DNA of 64,000 nt. It comes from CAVZYN01 sp963779515. Lineage in GTDB: Bacteria > Pseudomonadota > Alphaproteobacteria > Rhizobiales > Hyphomicrobiaceae. Positions 9,800-18,852 of the stretch are shown here, one piece after another (within the stretch, counting starts at the first letter, position 1; the number at the start of each line of letters is the position of its first letter). The stretch covers positions 744,001-808,000 of the forward strand of contig CAVZYN010000001.1 of NCBI GenBank assembly GCA_963779515.1, written 5' to 3'. The position numbers were made by a program, and so were the translations under genes. The notes beneath the pieces are model-generated. The model saw nothing but the letters and a program-made list of their open reading frames with translations. It was not told where the DNA came from and made no database searches.

Positions 9800-10084
9800 A
9801 TGATCATGCGCCCATTTCAGTCGGCATCGACGATCAATTCGTCGTCGGCAAGCTTGGGGTTGCGATTCAGACAAGTGCTCCGCCGTGCTTGGTTCGGGTA
9901 CTGGCGGTGGTGGATCCAACGCGTCACAATCCGGCGTCTGCAAGAACTCGATGATCATCTGCTGAAAGATATCGGCGTGGACCGGAGCGAGATCGATTCA
10001 ATCGCGCATACGAAGGGAATCGAGCGCATGCGCCGTTACAATTCCATCACAGGGCACATGCGCCGCCCTGATGCGCCAAGATAA
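9800..10084 (+). CDS. DUF1127 domain protein
   Basis: A 94-residue protein. Its C-terminal half has the DUF1127 pattern (WWIQRVTIRRLQELDDHLLKDIGVDRSEID), an arginine- and tryptophan-rich helix pair typical of small alphaproteobacterial proteins linked to stress and phosphate or RNA regulation. AGGAGA lies just before ATGATCATG, so translation may start at 9800 or 9806. It is divergent from the WYL regulator and shares its operator region. Confidence 0.85.
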   Translation: MIMRPFQSASTINSSSASLGLRFRQVLRRAWFGYWRWWIQRVTIRRLQELDDHLLKDIGVDRSEIDSIAHTKGIERMRRYNSITGHMRRPDAPR

Positions 10085-10137
10085 ACTCTATCCGGACCAG
10101 CACACGCCACGCTTCACTCGGCGTGGGGCGCTGGGAA

Positions 10138-10716
10138 TCAACGCTGCCCATCGCGCTTCGAGATGCCCGCGATCGTCAGCCCGCCGACGCGCGCATGCGG
10201 CCGCCCGCCCGTCGCCATCGCCAGGAAATACACGATCTCGTCGGCGCGCGGTGCGTCCGGGATCAGCGCCGTGATGGCATCGAAGTGGCTGCGTACGTAG
10301 CACGCATCCTTGTGGTGCAACGGAAGGTCGATCGCAGCCCCCATCGCGCCCATCTTGACGGCTGACGGCACCAGCGCCAGGGCCTCGCCCAACAGTTCGC
10401 GCATCGCATAGCCCCCCGGCACATGCCAGAGTGCGGAATGCTCGATCTCGCCAGCCGCGCCCACGATCGCGCCCTTGCCGTAGGATTCGATGCGTTTCGC
10501 ATCGCCGCCGAGCGCCGTGATCAGACGCTTTGAAGCTTCGATGCCTGCTGGTTTCAGCGCCTCCATCATCGGCGTGATGTCGTCGTGATAGCGCCCGGCG
10601 TAGGGATTCTTGACCACCAGCCCCACCCAACCCTTGAGAATGGGCTTGGACAATCGCGGCCCGCCGTCGTGATGGATCTCCTCGATACCCAACGTAAACT
10701 TACGCACATCGATCAT
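10138..10716 (-). CDS. Amino acid synthesis family protein (DUF1185)
   Basis: A 192-residue protein matching the DUF1185 pattern from its first residues (MIDVRKFTLGIEEIHHDGG ... KNPYAGRY ... GKGAIVGAAGEIEHSALWH ... HKDACYVRSHFDA). The family is labelled amino acid synthesis, but its reaction is not established to my knowledge. Its start overlaps the stop of the UPF0280 gene by 4 bases (ATGA), so the two are translationally coupled. Confidence 0.88.
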   Translation of the reverse strand: MIDVRKFTLGIEEIHHDGGPRLSKPILKGWVGLVVKNPYAGRYHDDITPMMEALKPAGIEASKRLITALGGDAKRIESYGKGAIVGAAGEIEHSALWHVPGGYAMRELLGEALALVPSAVKMGAMGAAIDLPLHHKDACYVRSHFDAITALIPDAPRADEIVYFLAMATGGRPHARVGGLTIAGISKRDGQR

Positions 10717-11651
10717 GACGTTTTGGCTTTCGCTTTCGTGGCCCGGCCCTTGGAAGGTTGCGCGGCCTCGACGGCAGCGTCAACCGGGGCCGCCGCGATC
10801 TTTGCCATCGGCGTGCCGACCGTGCGGGTCTCGCCCCGCAACATCAGCACCGCGCCCGCAATCAACCCTCTGGACCGATAAGCCTCCGCTTGCTTGACGC
10901 CGTTATCGAGCGCGGCGGCGATCTCGGCCGCCGTCAGGTCGCCAATTTTGGTCGTCACCAGCAGGTCGCCGAGGTCGCTATCGGGATCGAGTTTTTTTGC
11001 CGCTTTGCGGGTTATCGCCTTGCTCTCGATGTTGACTGCGTTGGCGACGAGCGTCGCCGCGACATCGGCCGTCGCGGCCGTCTTGGCGAGTACGGTAACG
11101 CTGTCGGCGATGCCGAGCGAGAACGAGCGGCCCTGTGCCCCGGACGTGGCGATGCCGCCGATCTCGTCGGAGGTCTCCAGCGTCAGCGTGCCGTTGATCG
11201 CCGGCGTCTGCCCGCCCGAGCTGAAATCGCCCGCGACGCCAAACTTCAGCGACTGGCCCGGCGTCAAATGCAGCGCGATGTCGCCGCCATCGTTGACATA
11301 GGCGCGATCGAGCGGTCCCGCCGCCAGCATGATGCGCATCACCTCTTCCGCGACCGCGCCGGCGACCGCCGCCATCGGCGTCACGTAGACATCGGCGAAC
11401 GGCAGCGCGGCCTCGATCATGCGCTGGGCAACCTTGCCCTGGGCCGAGACCCTTTTCGTCAGCGGTTTGCGCAAGAGCACCAGTTCATCGGCGAGCTCCG
11501 GCAGGATCTTCGGGAAATGGCGGGTGACGAGGCGCTGCGCCTGGCGCTCGACATCGGATGCGCCCCATGCGCGCAACACGATCGTGATCGGACCGTGCCG
11601 CAGATGCAGCCGCTCGCCGGCGATTTTATTGATGGAGGGTTTGTCCCACAT
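10713..11651 (-). CDS. UPF0280 family protein
   Basis: A 312-residue protein with the UPF0280 layout: an N-terminal HGPITIVLRAWG strand, the central ADVYVTPMAAVAGAVAEEVM, and the AYVNDGGDIALHL motif, which resembles ApbE-like folds. The gene overlaps the DUF1185 gene by 4 bases, which argues for a shared pathway. The C-terminal tail (about residues 285-312) is alanine/lysine-rich and probably disordered. The biochemical function is unknown. Confidence 0.88.
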   Translation of the reverse strand: MWDKPSINKIAGERLHLRHGPITIVLRAWGASDVERQAQRLVTRHFPKILPELADELVLLRKPLTKRVSAQGKVAQRMIEAALPFADVYVTPMAAVAGAVAEEVMRIMLAAGPLDRAYVNDGGDIALHLTPGQSLKFGVAGDFSSGGQTPAINGTLTLETSDEIGGIATSGAQGRSFSLGIADSVTVLAKTAATADVAATLVANAVNIESKAITRKAAKKLDPDSDLGDLLVTTKIGDLTAAEIAAALDNGVKQAEAYRSRGLIAGAVLMLRGETRTVGTPMAKIAAAPVDAAVEAAQPSKGRATKAKAKTS

Positions 11652-11789
11652 GACGCTGCTGGGTCCGGGCCTGCCATTACGGTCGATCAGGTGTTGGCGG
11701 CGACGCTAGTCCGAGTCGATCCCCGCAACTCAGATGTACAACCCAATGGGATGGGCGCGGTGTCGCCGCGCAAGGAGTCAAAAGGTGAA

Positions 11790-14700
11790 TTAGATGCCAT
11801 ACAACACAAACGGTGCCCAGAAGTATGGATTGCGTTTGCGCGGATTGGTGTGGGTCATGAACTCTCGCTTCGCGGTGGTGATAGCCTGCGCGTGAGTTTG
11901 CCCGGCCTTGATTTTGCTCAGCAGGCTGGAGACGAACTCCGCGGTTTCTTCATCGGCCACGGGCCACAGCGTCAGCACTGTGTTGGTGTTGCCCGCGACG
12001 TAAAGCGCGTAGCTCAGTCCCATCAATCCCTCGCCGTTGACGCTTTCGCCTCTGGCGGTGTTGCACGCCGAAAGCAGCGTGAGCTCACTTTTCAAGTTCA
12101 TCCCGACCCATTCACCGATGGTGACGTAGCCATCGCGCTCCGGCTCGGGACCTTCGGGGGCCAACACCAGACTACTGTAGGCCGGGAAGTTCGGGTCGAA
12201 GTAACCGTGCGCTGCGAAGTGCAGGTACCGGTAGTTTGCCAACTCGCCTTTGGTGGAGAGCGCGCGCAGCGTGGATTCGGTGGCGGATTTGCCAGAAATC
12301 ACACGACTTTGGCCGGCAAAAATACGCGCGGCTTGATCCATCTCGGTCTGCGTGCCGGGCAGAGCGGACCATTCGAGATTGCGCAATATGTCCGCTAGAT
12401 TTGCGCCCGCCCGCGCTGCACTGCGGGTCACCTTTCCCGTGCCGCGATTTGCGCTCGCGCTGGCGCCAGCATAGTCCGGATTACCCATCGCCAGGAGCGC
12501 TTCACGCCCCGTGGTGCTGCCGTATTCGGTCTGACGTTCTTTCAGCAGCTTCAACACGGAAAGGCTCTGAACTTGACTGACCTCGAATTGCGAAATCAAT
12601 GGCTTTCCGTCGAGTGGCAGGATGTCGAACGGCAGCAGTCCCAGCGGGCCATCGGGGGAGATGATGATCTGGGTCTTGCCCGCAAGTTGCGCGCGCAAGG
12701 GGTCGATCAGCATCTTGCCGAGATAGTCGACGAGTTCCTGATATTGTGCTGGACGGTTGACGAAGGTTGCGCCGGGCGGAATGCAGTCTGCCCCGGCATT
12801 GCCGGCGGGCGCGGCGGGTGCATCCAGGCCGCGTAGGCCCATACCGCGTGTGGCAATTTCCGTGCGGTATTGATCCTGACGCATCTGCTGGATCGTGCAC
12901 GCTTGGCCTTCGGTCACGACCCGCCAGCGCGGCTTGTCGCCGTCCGTCCAGTGCAGAACCTGTATGGCGCGTCCGGTATCGTCGACCATCTCGCCCCCGG
13001 CCAAGTTCGCGCTCCAGATGCGCAGGGCTTCGATCGTGTCGGCGATGCCCGGCAGGGTTAGTAAATCGTGATACGTGACCGTGCCGTTCGTGTCGGCCGA
13101 CAACGCTTTGAGGAGATCGCCTTCCATGGAGGCGTAACTCACGAACACGCTACCGGCCGGCAACAGTTGCTTTGCATCGTCGGCGGCGGCAATCCGCACA
13201 TCGGTTATCTGCTGGAAGCGCGGATATTGCTTTTGCAGCTGACGTTTCATTTCGGCGAGCTGTCGCGAGCCGGCGTTGCGCTGTGCCTTGAGGGCCTCGC
13301 GCTCGCCAGCGTTTGTCGTATGCATGATCCGCGTGTCCAGCTCGCCGATACGGCTGGTGTAGCCGAGCAGGCTCTTTGCTTCCGCTTCGGGGAGGCCGCT
13401 TCCAGCGGCGGCCGAGCGCAACGACATTTGCTCGAGCAGAGTGCGGGCCTTGGTGCGTTCGAGCACAGCCAAAGCCTCGCGCGTGCGCCCGACGCGGGTG
13501 AGCGCAATCAGGTAGGCATGATAACCGCGCAGGAACAGGCCGAACTGCGCGCGCTGCGTTTCCGCGCTGTCGCGCCCAGCTTCGTCGCGCTGCGCTTCCA
13601 CGCCTGCAACGAATTGCTCGAAATGCGGCAGTGCTTCTTGCGCTCGGTTCAGCGTCATCAAGGTTGCAGCATAATTATATCGCATCGTCAGCGCTTCCGG
13701 ATGCGATTCACCTAGCGCCTCCGCGTAGAGCGTCACGGCCCGTTCAAAATGCTGCAGCGCCTCAGTGCGGCGCCCCGCCCCGATCAGCGTGACGGCATGC
13801 TGATTGAGCGAATTCGAGTGTCGAGGGGTGCTTGTCGCCAAGTACTTCCGTGCGCAGTTTCAACGTGCGCTCGAGCAGCGACAGCGCCTCGGCCGAACGG
13901 CCGACCTGCCATTGCGTCACGGCGTAGTTGCTCATGGCCGTCAGCGTATTGGGATGCTTCTCTCCAAGCGTTTCAACCGACGTGGTGACCGCGCGCTGAT
14001 AGTAGGGCAACGCCTCGGACTTGCGATCCAATTCTGCCAGTGCGCCCGCCAAGTCCTGCACCGTCGCAAGCGTCGCCGGATGCCGCTCCCCCAGCACTTC
14101 GCCGCGCAGCCGCAGTACGCGCTCGTAGTGCGGCAGTGCATCGGCGGAGCGCCCTAGCGAATAGAGGGTACTAGCATAATTGCTCAACGCCGAGAGGACC
14201 TCGGGATGCTTCTCGCCGAACATTTCCGATTGCAGCTTGAACGAGCGCTCATGATGGGACAGCGCCTCGATGGCGCGGCCCACTTTCTTGAGGGCCGTGG
14301 CGTAGGCGGACATGGCGCGAAACGTGTCGGGGTGCCGCTCTCCCAGCGCTTCGGTGCGCAAACGCAGCGAGCGCTCAAACAGCGGCAACGCTTCGCGCGA
14401 GCGGCCCAGCGCATCGACACTGAGGGCGTGGTTGTGTAACGCGATCAGCGTCATGTGATGCTTCTCGCCACGGACTTCCGCGTGCAGCTTGAACGAGCGC
14501 TCCAGATGCGGCGCTGCATCGGCGTAGCGGCCCATGTCACGGAGGGCCATGGCGTAGTTGTTGAGCATGGTGAGCGTGTTGGGATCCTTCTCGCCATAAA
14601 CTTCGGTATGGTGCGAAAGTGCGCGCTCGAAGTGCGGTAGCGCTTCGGTGGCACGTCCCTGTGACATCAGAACCGAGGCAAAGTTGCTGCGCGCCACCAA

Positions 14701-15075
14701 GGCGCGGGGATGCTTTTCTCCATAAACGTCATTGTTGATCTTCAAGCCCATTTCGAGAAACTGCAGCGCTTGCTCGTACTCGCCAAGCAGGTTCAAAGCC
14801 GAAGCGAAATTGCCCATCGCCAAAAGCGCGAGGGGGTGTCTGGGGCCGATTGTGTCGAGCGCATTCTGCAGCGTCTTGGCACCCAGTGCGCGCGCCTCGG
14901 CGTACTTGCCGCCATTGAGGAGGTGCACGACCTGCTGGTTTGCCGCGTCGATGGTGGCGGCGGCGTCCTGTGCCTGCGCCGCGCCGATGTGGCGAGGAAT
15001 ACCCACGCCAGAGACGGCACTCATCAGCAGGAGCACTGCGCAAACTCGAAAGACATTCAACGCTGATTTGTTCAT
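11790..15075 (-). CDS. Exported TPR-CHAT protease-like protein (one-base frameshift near 13815)
   Basis: Read across one inserted base near 13815, this is a 1094-residue protein. Residues 1-~35 are a signal peptide (MNKSALNVFRVCAVLLLMS ... AAQAQ). Next come about ten 42-residue kinesin-light-chain-like TPRs with the repeated pattern LG(E/D)(R/K)HP, a coiled linker, and a C-terminal CHAT domain with the candidate catalytic histidine in HFAAHGYFD (~955) and cysteine in LLSACNTARG (~1004). CHAT is a caspase-like cysteine peptidase fold. At the break, ...DKHPSTL in one frame continues as NSLNQHAVTLIGAG in the next, restoring the TPR register. The span of 3286 bases is 1095 codons plus one base. 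It lies 43 bases downstream of the anchored protein gene, probably in one operon, and divergent from a caspase-like gene. Confidence 0.88.
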
Positions 15076-15118
15076 TTCCAAATCTGAGCTCCAGAATGTG
15101 AACTGGCGAGCGTGCACC

Positions 15119-15826
15119 CTACTTCGCAGCACTCGTCGTCGGCTTCCAGTCTTTGGCGTGCATGGAGGTGGTGCCGCGGCGCATGTTGAGGTGCTGATGC
15201 GAGATATACGGCAGCCGGCGCTCGAAGGTCAGCGGCTCCGGCGCGCGGATCTTGATGATTTGGTCGAACCAGCTCGGCTCGGCCGGGCTTGCCACCTGCA
15301 TCCGGAGCGTGAACCGGAAGTCGCCGGCATCGTCGATGATCTTCGGGAGCGGATTGCCTTGCGGATAGAAGCGAATGGTTTCCGTGTAGGTGCCGCGGCC
15401 CGGCACCGCGATTGGCGCGAACGACTTGTTGGACGGTGCGGCGTCCCGTGCATGCTCGCCGAGAAATGCGCTGTAGAACGTCTTCGACTTAGCTTCGCCG
15501 TCGCCCTTCGGGTTTTCGACGACCAGTTCCATGGCGAGCACCGTGCCCGTGTTGGAACCGTTGTTCGAGACCGTGAGCGGGATGGCGAACACATCGACGT
15601 CGCCGCCGCCGTCGCGGCCGTACTGGATGACTGGTGGCACGAACACCTCGAGGTCGGCCTGCTTTAGCGCGCTCTCGTAATAGCTGAGGCCCGAGAACCC
15701 AAGCGCCAAAAGCGAGACGAATGTCGCCATGCGGCCGCCGTCGCGTGCGGCGTGCACGGCGTGATGGGCAGGCTGCGCCTCGCCGTCTGCGCGATGGGCG
15801 GGGACCTGGGCGCGAAACAAGGCCAT
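15119..15826 (-). CDS. Membrane-anchored hypothetical protein between CHAT and caspase genes
   Basis: A 235-residue protein starting at the ATG at 15826 (MALFRAQVPAHR) with GGAG upstream. A basic, histidine-rich N-terminal stretch precedes one hydrophobic segment at about residues 33-50 (MATFVSLLALGFSGLSYY). The remaining domain looks beta-rich (IPLTVSNNGSNTGTVLAMEL, YTETIRFYP, FRFTLRMQV), compatible with an immunoglobulin-like fold outside the cytoplasm. I do not recognise a family. Its place directly upstream of the TPR-CHAT gene and divergent from the caspase gene suggests it works with them. Confidence 0.75.
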   Translation of the reverse strand: MALFRAQVPAHRADGEAQPAHHAVHAARDGGRMATFVSLLALGFSGLSYYESALKQADLEVFVPPVIQYGRDGGGDVDVFAIPLTVSNNGSNTGTVLAMELVVENPKGDGEAKSKTFYSAFLGEHARDAAPSNKSFAPIAVPGRGTYTETIRFYPQGNPLPKIIDDAGDFRFTLRMQVASPAEPSWFDQIIKIRAPEPLTFERRLPYISHQHLNMRRGTTSMHAKDWKPTTSAAK

Positions 15827-16001
15827 GGATATCTCCAAGATCAGCAAAAGCGGAGGAGGGGCTTTGGCCACGAACACGTCCACGATCCTCGTGGAGTGTC
15901 CGTCGCGCCACAGCGGTGGACCGGGGCTAAGTGATAGGCTCGGGAGTATCCCTGACGCAACAACGGCGGACGTGGGATTTTATGCGTTCGAGGATCGAAT
16001 A

Positions 16002-17390
16002 ATGGTGAGAGTTCGCGAAATTGCCATGGCGCTGCTTGCGGCATTGTCCGTGATCGTCTCTCAACCGGCCGTCGCTCAAGGCCAACGCCACGCGCTGCTG
16101 ATCGGCATCAACGACTATCGCGAAATCACCAAGCTTGAACGCGCGGTCGGCGATGCCCAGGCCATGGGCGCGATGCTTGAGGGCTTTGGTTTCAACGTGC
16201 AGCTCTCGCTCAATGCGACGCGGCGCGAACTCAACGAAGCGATTTCGCGGTTCGTCGGACGGCTGCAGCCGGACGATACCGCTTTCGTCCACTTCTCCGG
16301 CCACGGTCTCGAAATCCAGCAGCAGAATTTCCTGCTGCCAGCCGACATGCCGCAATTACCGGTCGACATCGGCGCCGCCGCCAGCGAGTTCGTGCGCGGC
16401 GAAGCGGTATCGCTTTCCGATCTCATGAGCCGGGTCGCAAATTCGCCGGCGAAGGTCCGCATCTTCGTAATCGACGCCTGCCGCGACAATCCGCTGGCAG
16501 CGCGGGGCGTGCGCGGAGCTGGCGCGACGCGCGGCCTCAACGTCAAGGAAGCAACGCCCGATGGCACCTTCGTGTTCTATTCGGCGGGGGCCGGCCAGCA
16601 GGCGCTCGACAAGCTCTCCAACAAGGACGCCGAGCCGACCTCGGTTTATACCCGTGTGCTCTTGAAGCACATGCGGCGCGAGGGACCGGTTGTCTCGATA
16701 GCGCAAAATGTCCGGCGCGATGTCCGCGACATGGCGCGGCGCGTCAATCACCTGCAAGCGCCTGCCTACTATGACGAGTTCATCGGTTCCAACGAGTTCT
16801 ACCTGGACCCGTTGAAGGATCCCAGGCGCGGCTGGAAAGCCATGTGCGAGGGGCAAAAGCCCGAGGTGGCAGAAGGCGGCTGGGTCCACAATGGCCAGCG
16901 CTTCACGCTGGTCGCGGATGGTGCCAAGCGGCGCTTCCATTATGTCGAACCGCGCAAGGTGGTGCGCGATCAGGGCGTCACGCCGAATTGCATTCTGGTG
17001 GATGGCGAAGTGAAAGAAGGCAAGCTCGTTGCCAAGGCGCACATCTATCGCGAGAAATGCGGCATGTATGCCTACGACGTCGAGGGCGTCGTCGCCGATG
17101 GCGTCGAACGTATCGAGCTGAAGGGCGCAGCACCCATCCCAGCCGAGGATTGTCGCATCCTCCGGCTGGATGATAAGAACCCCAACAGCGTTCTCGTCTT
17201 CGACAAGTGGAAGCCGGAGCCCGTCGGTCATCGTGCCGGCGCCGATCCCGGCGCCCGGCCTGCCGCCGATCCTGGCGCCGGTCGCGCCCCCGTCGGCCGT
17301 GCGGTAACAGCTGATCCGCGGGGCCTGAATCGTCGTAGAGGAATTGCTTGGCGACGCGGGAGCTGCAACCCCAGTCCGTCGCAGGAGTAG
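16002..17390 (+). CDS. Exported caspase-like peptidase (C14 family)
   Basis: The ATG at 16002 follows GAGG. Residues 1-~27 are a signal peptide (MVRVREIAMALLAALSVIVS..AVAQ). The caspase p20-like domain follows: RHALLIGINDY, the catalytic dyad histidine H101 in HFSGHGLE and cysteine C160 in VIDACRDNP. A beta-rich C-terminal domain with several cysteines occupies about residues 285-400. After KWKPE (~17220) the given frame turns arginine/glycine-rich and runs to 17390. One frame over it becomes a proline-rich tail ending in TAA at 17307, and 16002-17307 is 435 codons plus one base. A one-base insertion in CCC near 17220 is therefore likely, and the natural end may be 17307. Confidence 0.88.
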   Translation: MVRVREIAMALLAALSVIVSQPAVAQGQRHALLIGINDYREITKLERAVGDAQAMGAMLEGFGFNVQLSLNATRRELNEAISRFVGRLQPDDTAFVHFSGHGLEIQQQNFLLPADMPQLPVDIGAAASEFVRGEAVSLSDLMSRVANSPAKVRIFVIDACRDNPLAARGVRGAGATRGLNVKEATPDGTFVFYSAGAGQQALDKLSNKDAEPTSVYTRVLLKHMRREGPVVSIAQNVRRDVRDMARRVNHLQAPAYYDEFIGSNEFYLDPLKDPRRGWKAMCEGQKPEVAEGGWVHNGQRFTLVADGAKRRFHYVEPRKVVRDQGVTPNCILVDGEVKEGKLVAKAHIYREKCGMYAYDVEGVVADGVERIELKGAAPIPAEDCRILRLDDKNPNSVLVFDKWKPEPVGHRAGADPGARPAADPGAGRAPVGRAVTADPRGLNRRRGIAWRRGSCNPSPSQE

Positions 17391-17479
17391 GCACGCATCC
17401 ACGCCTTGGTTGCACCCTGGTTGCCCCTAGGGCATGACTGTGGTGCAGGAACACGTCGAACGTCCAAAAGCGAGAACGA

Positions 17480-18187
17480 ATGAGTAAGCCTCCAGAACAG
17501 CCAGGCCAGGGCCAGCCAGTTTCGGTGACGATCCGCAATCGTCTGCGTCAGGCCAAAAAACGGTTCCACGCCAACGATAACATCTCCGCGCACATCCTGC
17601 CTGGTGAGATGGAAGCGCTGCTCGAGGAAGTGACGGCCAAGATGAGGGGCGTGCTCGACAGCCTGGTCATTGACACCGAGAGCGACCACAATACGCAGGA
17701 TTCCGCTCGGCGCGTCGCCAAGATGTACCTCAACGAAGTGTTCCGCGGCCGCTATGTGCCCGCGCCACCAGTGACCGAATTCCCAAACGCCTCGAACCTC
17801 AACGAGCTGATGATCGTCGGGCCGATCACCGTGCGCAGCGCCTGCAGTCATCACCTCTGCCCGATCATGGGCCGCGTCTGGATCGGCGTGATGCCGAACC
17901 AGCACTCGAATCTGATCGGTCTTTCGAAGTATGCGCGCCTCACTGAGTGGATCATGAACCGCCCGCAGATCCAGGAGGAGGCCATTACGCAGATGGCGGA
18001 TCTGCTGATGGATATGGTCAAGCCGGACGGCCTCGCGATCGTGATGGAGGCCGATCACTTCTGCATGCACTGGCGTGGCGTCAAGGACACCGCGTCGAAA
18101 ATGGTCAATAGCGTCATGCGCGGGTCGTTCCTGTTGGATTCCGCCTTACGCCGCGAGTTCCTGGCGCTCATCAATATGAACCACTGA
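17480..18187 (+). CDS. folE: GTP cyclohydrolase I
   Basis: Converts GTP to 7,8-dihydroneopterin triphosphate, the first step to tetrahydrofolate. The 235-residue product has the family's zinc and active-site residues: C122 and H125 in SACSHHLCPIMG and the cysteine of DHFCMHWRGVKD. Other matches are DSARRVAKMYL and the C-terminal RREFLALI. The N-terminal ~50 residues are a longer, glutamine-rich extension. It lies 7 bases upstream of a BLUF gene, so the pair is probably co-transcribed. Confidence 0.97.
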   Translation: MSKPPEQPGQGQPVSVTIRNRLRQAKKRFHANDNISAHILPGEMEALLEEVTAKMRGVLDSLVIDTESDHNTQDSARRVAKMYLNEVFRGRYVPAPPVTEFPNASNLNELMIVGPITVRSACSHHLCPIMGRVWIGVMPNQHSNLIGLSKYARLTEWIMNRPQIQEEAITQMADLLMDMVKPDGLAIVMEADHFCMHWRGVKDTASKMVNSVMRGSFLLDSALRREFLALINMNH

Positions 18188-18194
18188 GGGTTTC

Positions 18195-18623
18195 ATGCTC
18201 GTCCGATGCCTCTATGCCAGCCGCGTTGTTAGCCCCGCGCCGCCCGATCTTCTCAACTCGATCCTGGTCCAGTCGCGCGCCAAGAACCCACGTCTGGGCA
18301 TCACCGGACTATTGTGTTTTCGCAACGACGTGTTCGTGCAGGTGCTTGAGGGCGGGCGCGACAATGTCTGCGAACTCTACAACGCGATTGTGCGGGACAA
18401 CCGGCACCAACACGTCCGTCTGTTGACGTTCGACGAAATCGCGGAGCGTCGCTTCAGCAACTGGACCATGGGCAAAATCAGCGGCGACAGCATCAATCCG
18501 GCGCTGCTCCTCAAGTACTCCGACAAGGCTGAACTCAATCCGTTCGCGAGTTCGGGTTCGGCGACCATGGCGCTCCTGTTCGAACTCGCCGCCGCCGGTT
18601 CCATCGCCGGACGCGGCACCTGA
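18195..18623 (+). CDS. BLUF-domain blue-light sensor
   Basis: A 142-residue single-domain BLUF protein (sensor of blue light using FAD). The photocycle residues are present: Tyr7 in CLYASR, Asn31 in RAKNPRLGITG, Gln49 in FVQVLEGG, and Trp/Met in FSNWTMG. No output domain follows, so signalling must be through protein contacts, as in short PixD-like BLUF proteins. The tail (residues ~105-142) is short and helical. The start lies 7 bases after the folE stop. Confidence 0.93.
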   Translation: MLVRCLYASRVVSPAPPDLLNSILVQSRAKNPRLGITGLLCFRNDVFVQVLEGGRDNVCELYNAIVRDNRHQHVRLLTFDEIAERRFSNWTMGKISGDSINPALLLKYSDKAELNPFASSGSATMALLFELAAAGSIAGRGT

Positions 18624-18662
18624 GCGCCGCTCGGGCCGACATTTGGATTTCCGATGTAAACC

Positions 18663-18701
18663 AGACCATTCTGTCCCTTGCGGCAGTGGTCTGAATGGTC
18701 T
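18663..18701. promoter_or_regulatory. Inverted repeat upstream of TRAP operon 1
   Basis: AGACCATTC (18663-18671) and GAATGGTCT (18693-18701) are perfect 9-base inverted arms with a 21-base spacer. Overlapping TGGTCTGAATGGTCT gives a further direct repeat of GGTCT. It sits 150 bases before the dctP start, suitable as an operator for an unlinked regulator; there is no T-run, so a terminator for the BLUF gene is less likely. Confidence 0.4.
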
Positions 18702-18852
18702 TCTATGCTCGTGGTGCGGGATCTGACTACTCGGAACCAGTCACGCGATCCGTAACTGTCCGGGAGGAGCCGGACTGTCCCGCTCGACCATCGCCGGGGC
18801 TTCCGCGCCGGCGTCTGCCAACATTGAAAAGACGACAGCTCAGGGAGTTCAC

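Noticed and set aside
10758..12398. Long plus-strand open frame (546 codons) opposite the UPF0280 and CHAT genes
   Set aside because: It has Arg/Asp/Gly-rich, family-less sequence typical of frames opposite GC-rich genes, and the minus-strand genes have clear family motifs.
11790..15075. TPR-CHAT protein as part of a type III-E CRISPR (Craspase) system
   Set aside because: No CRISPR array, Cas7-11/gRAMP or other cas gene is in the window, and this protein has a signal peptide, unlike Craspase TPR-CHAT.
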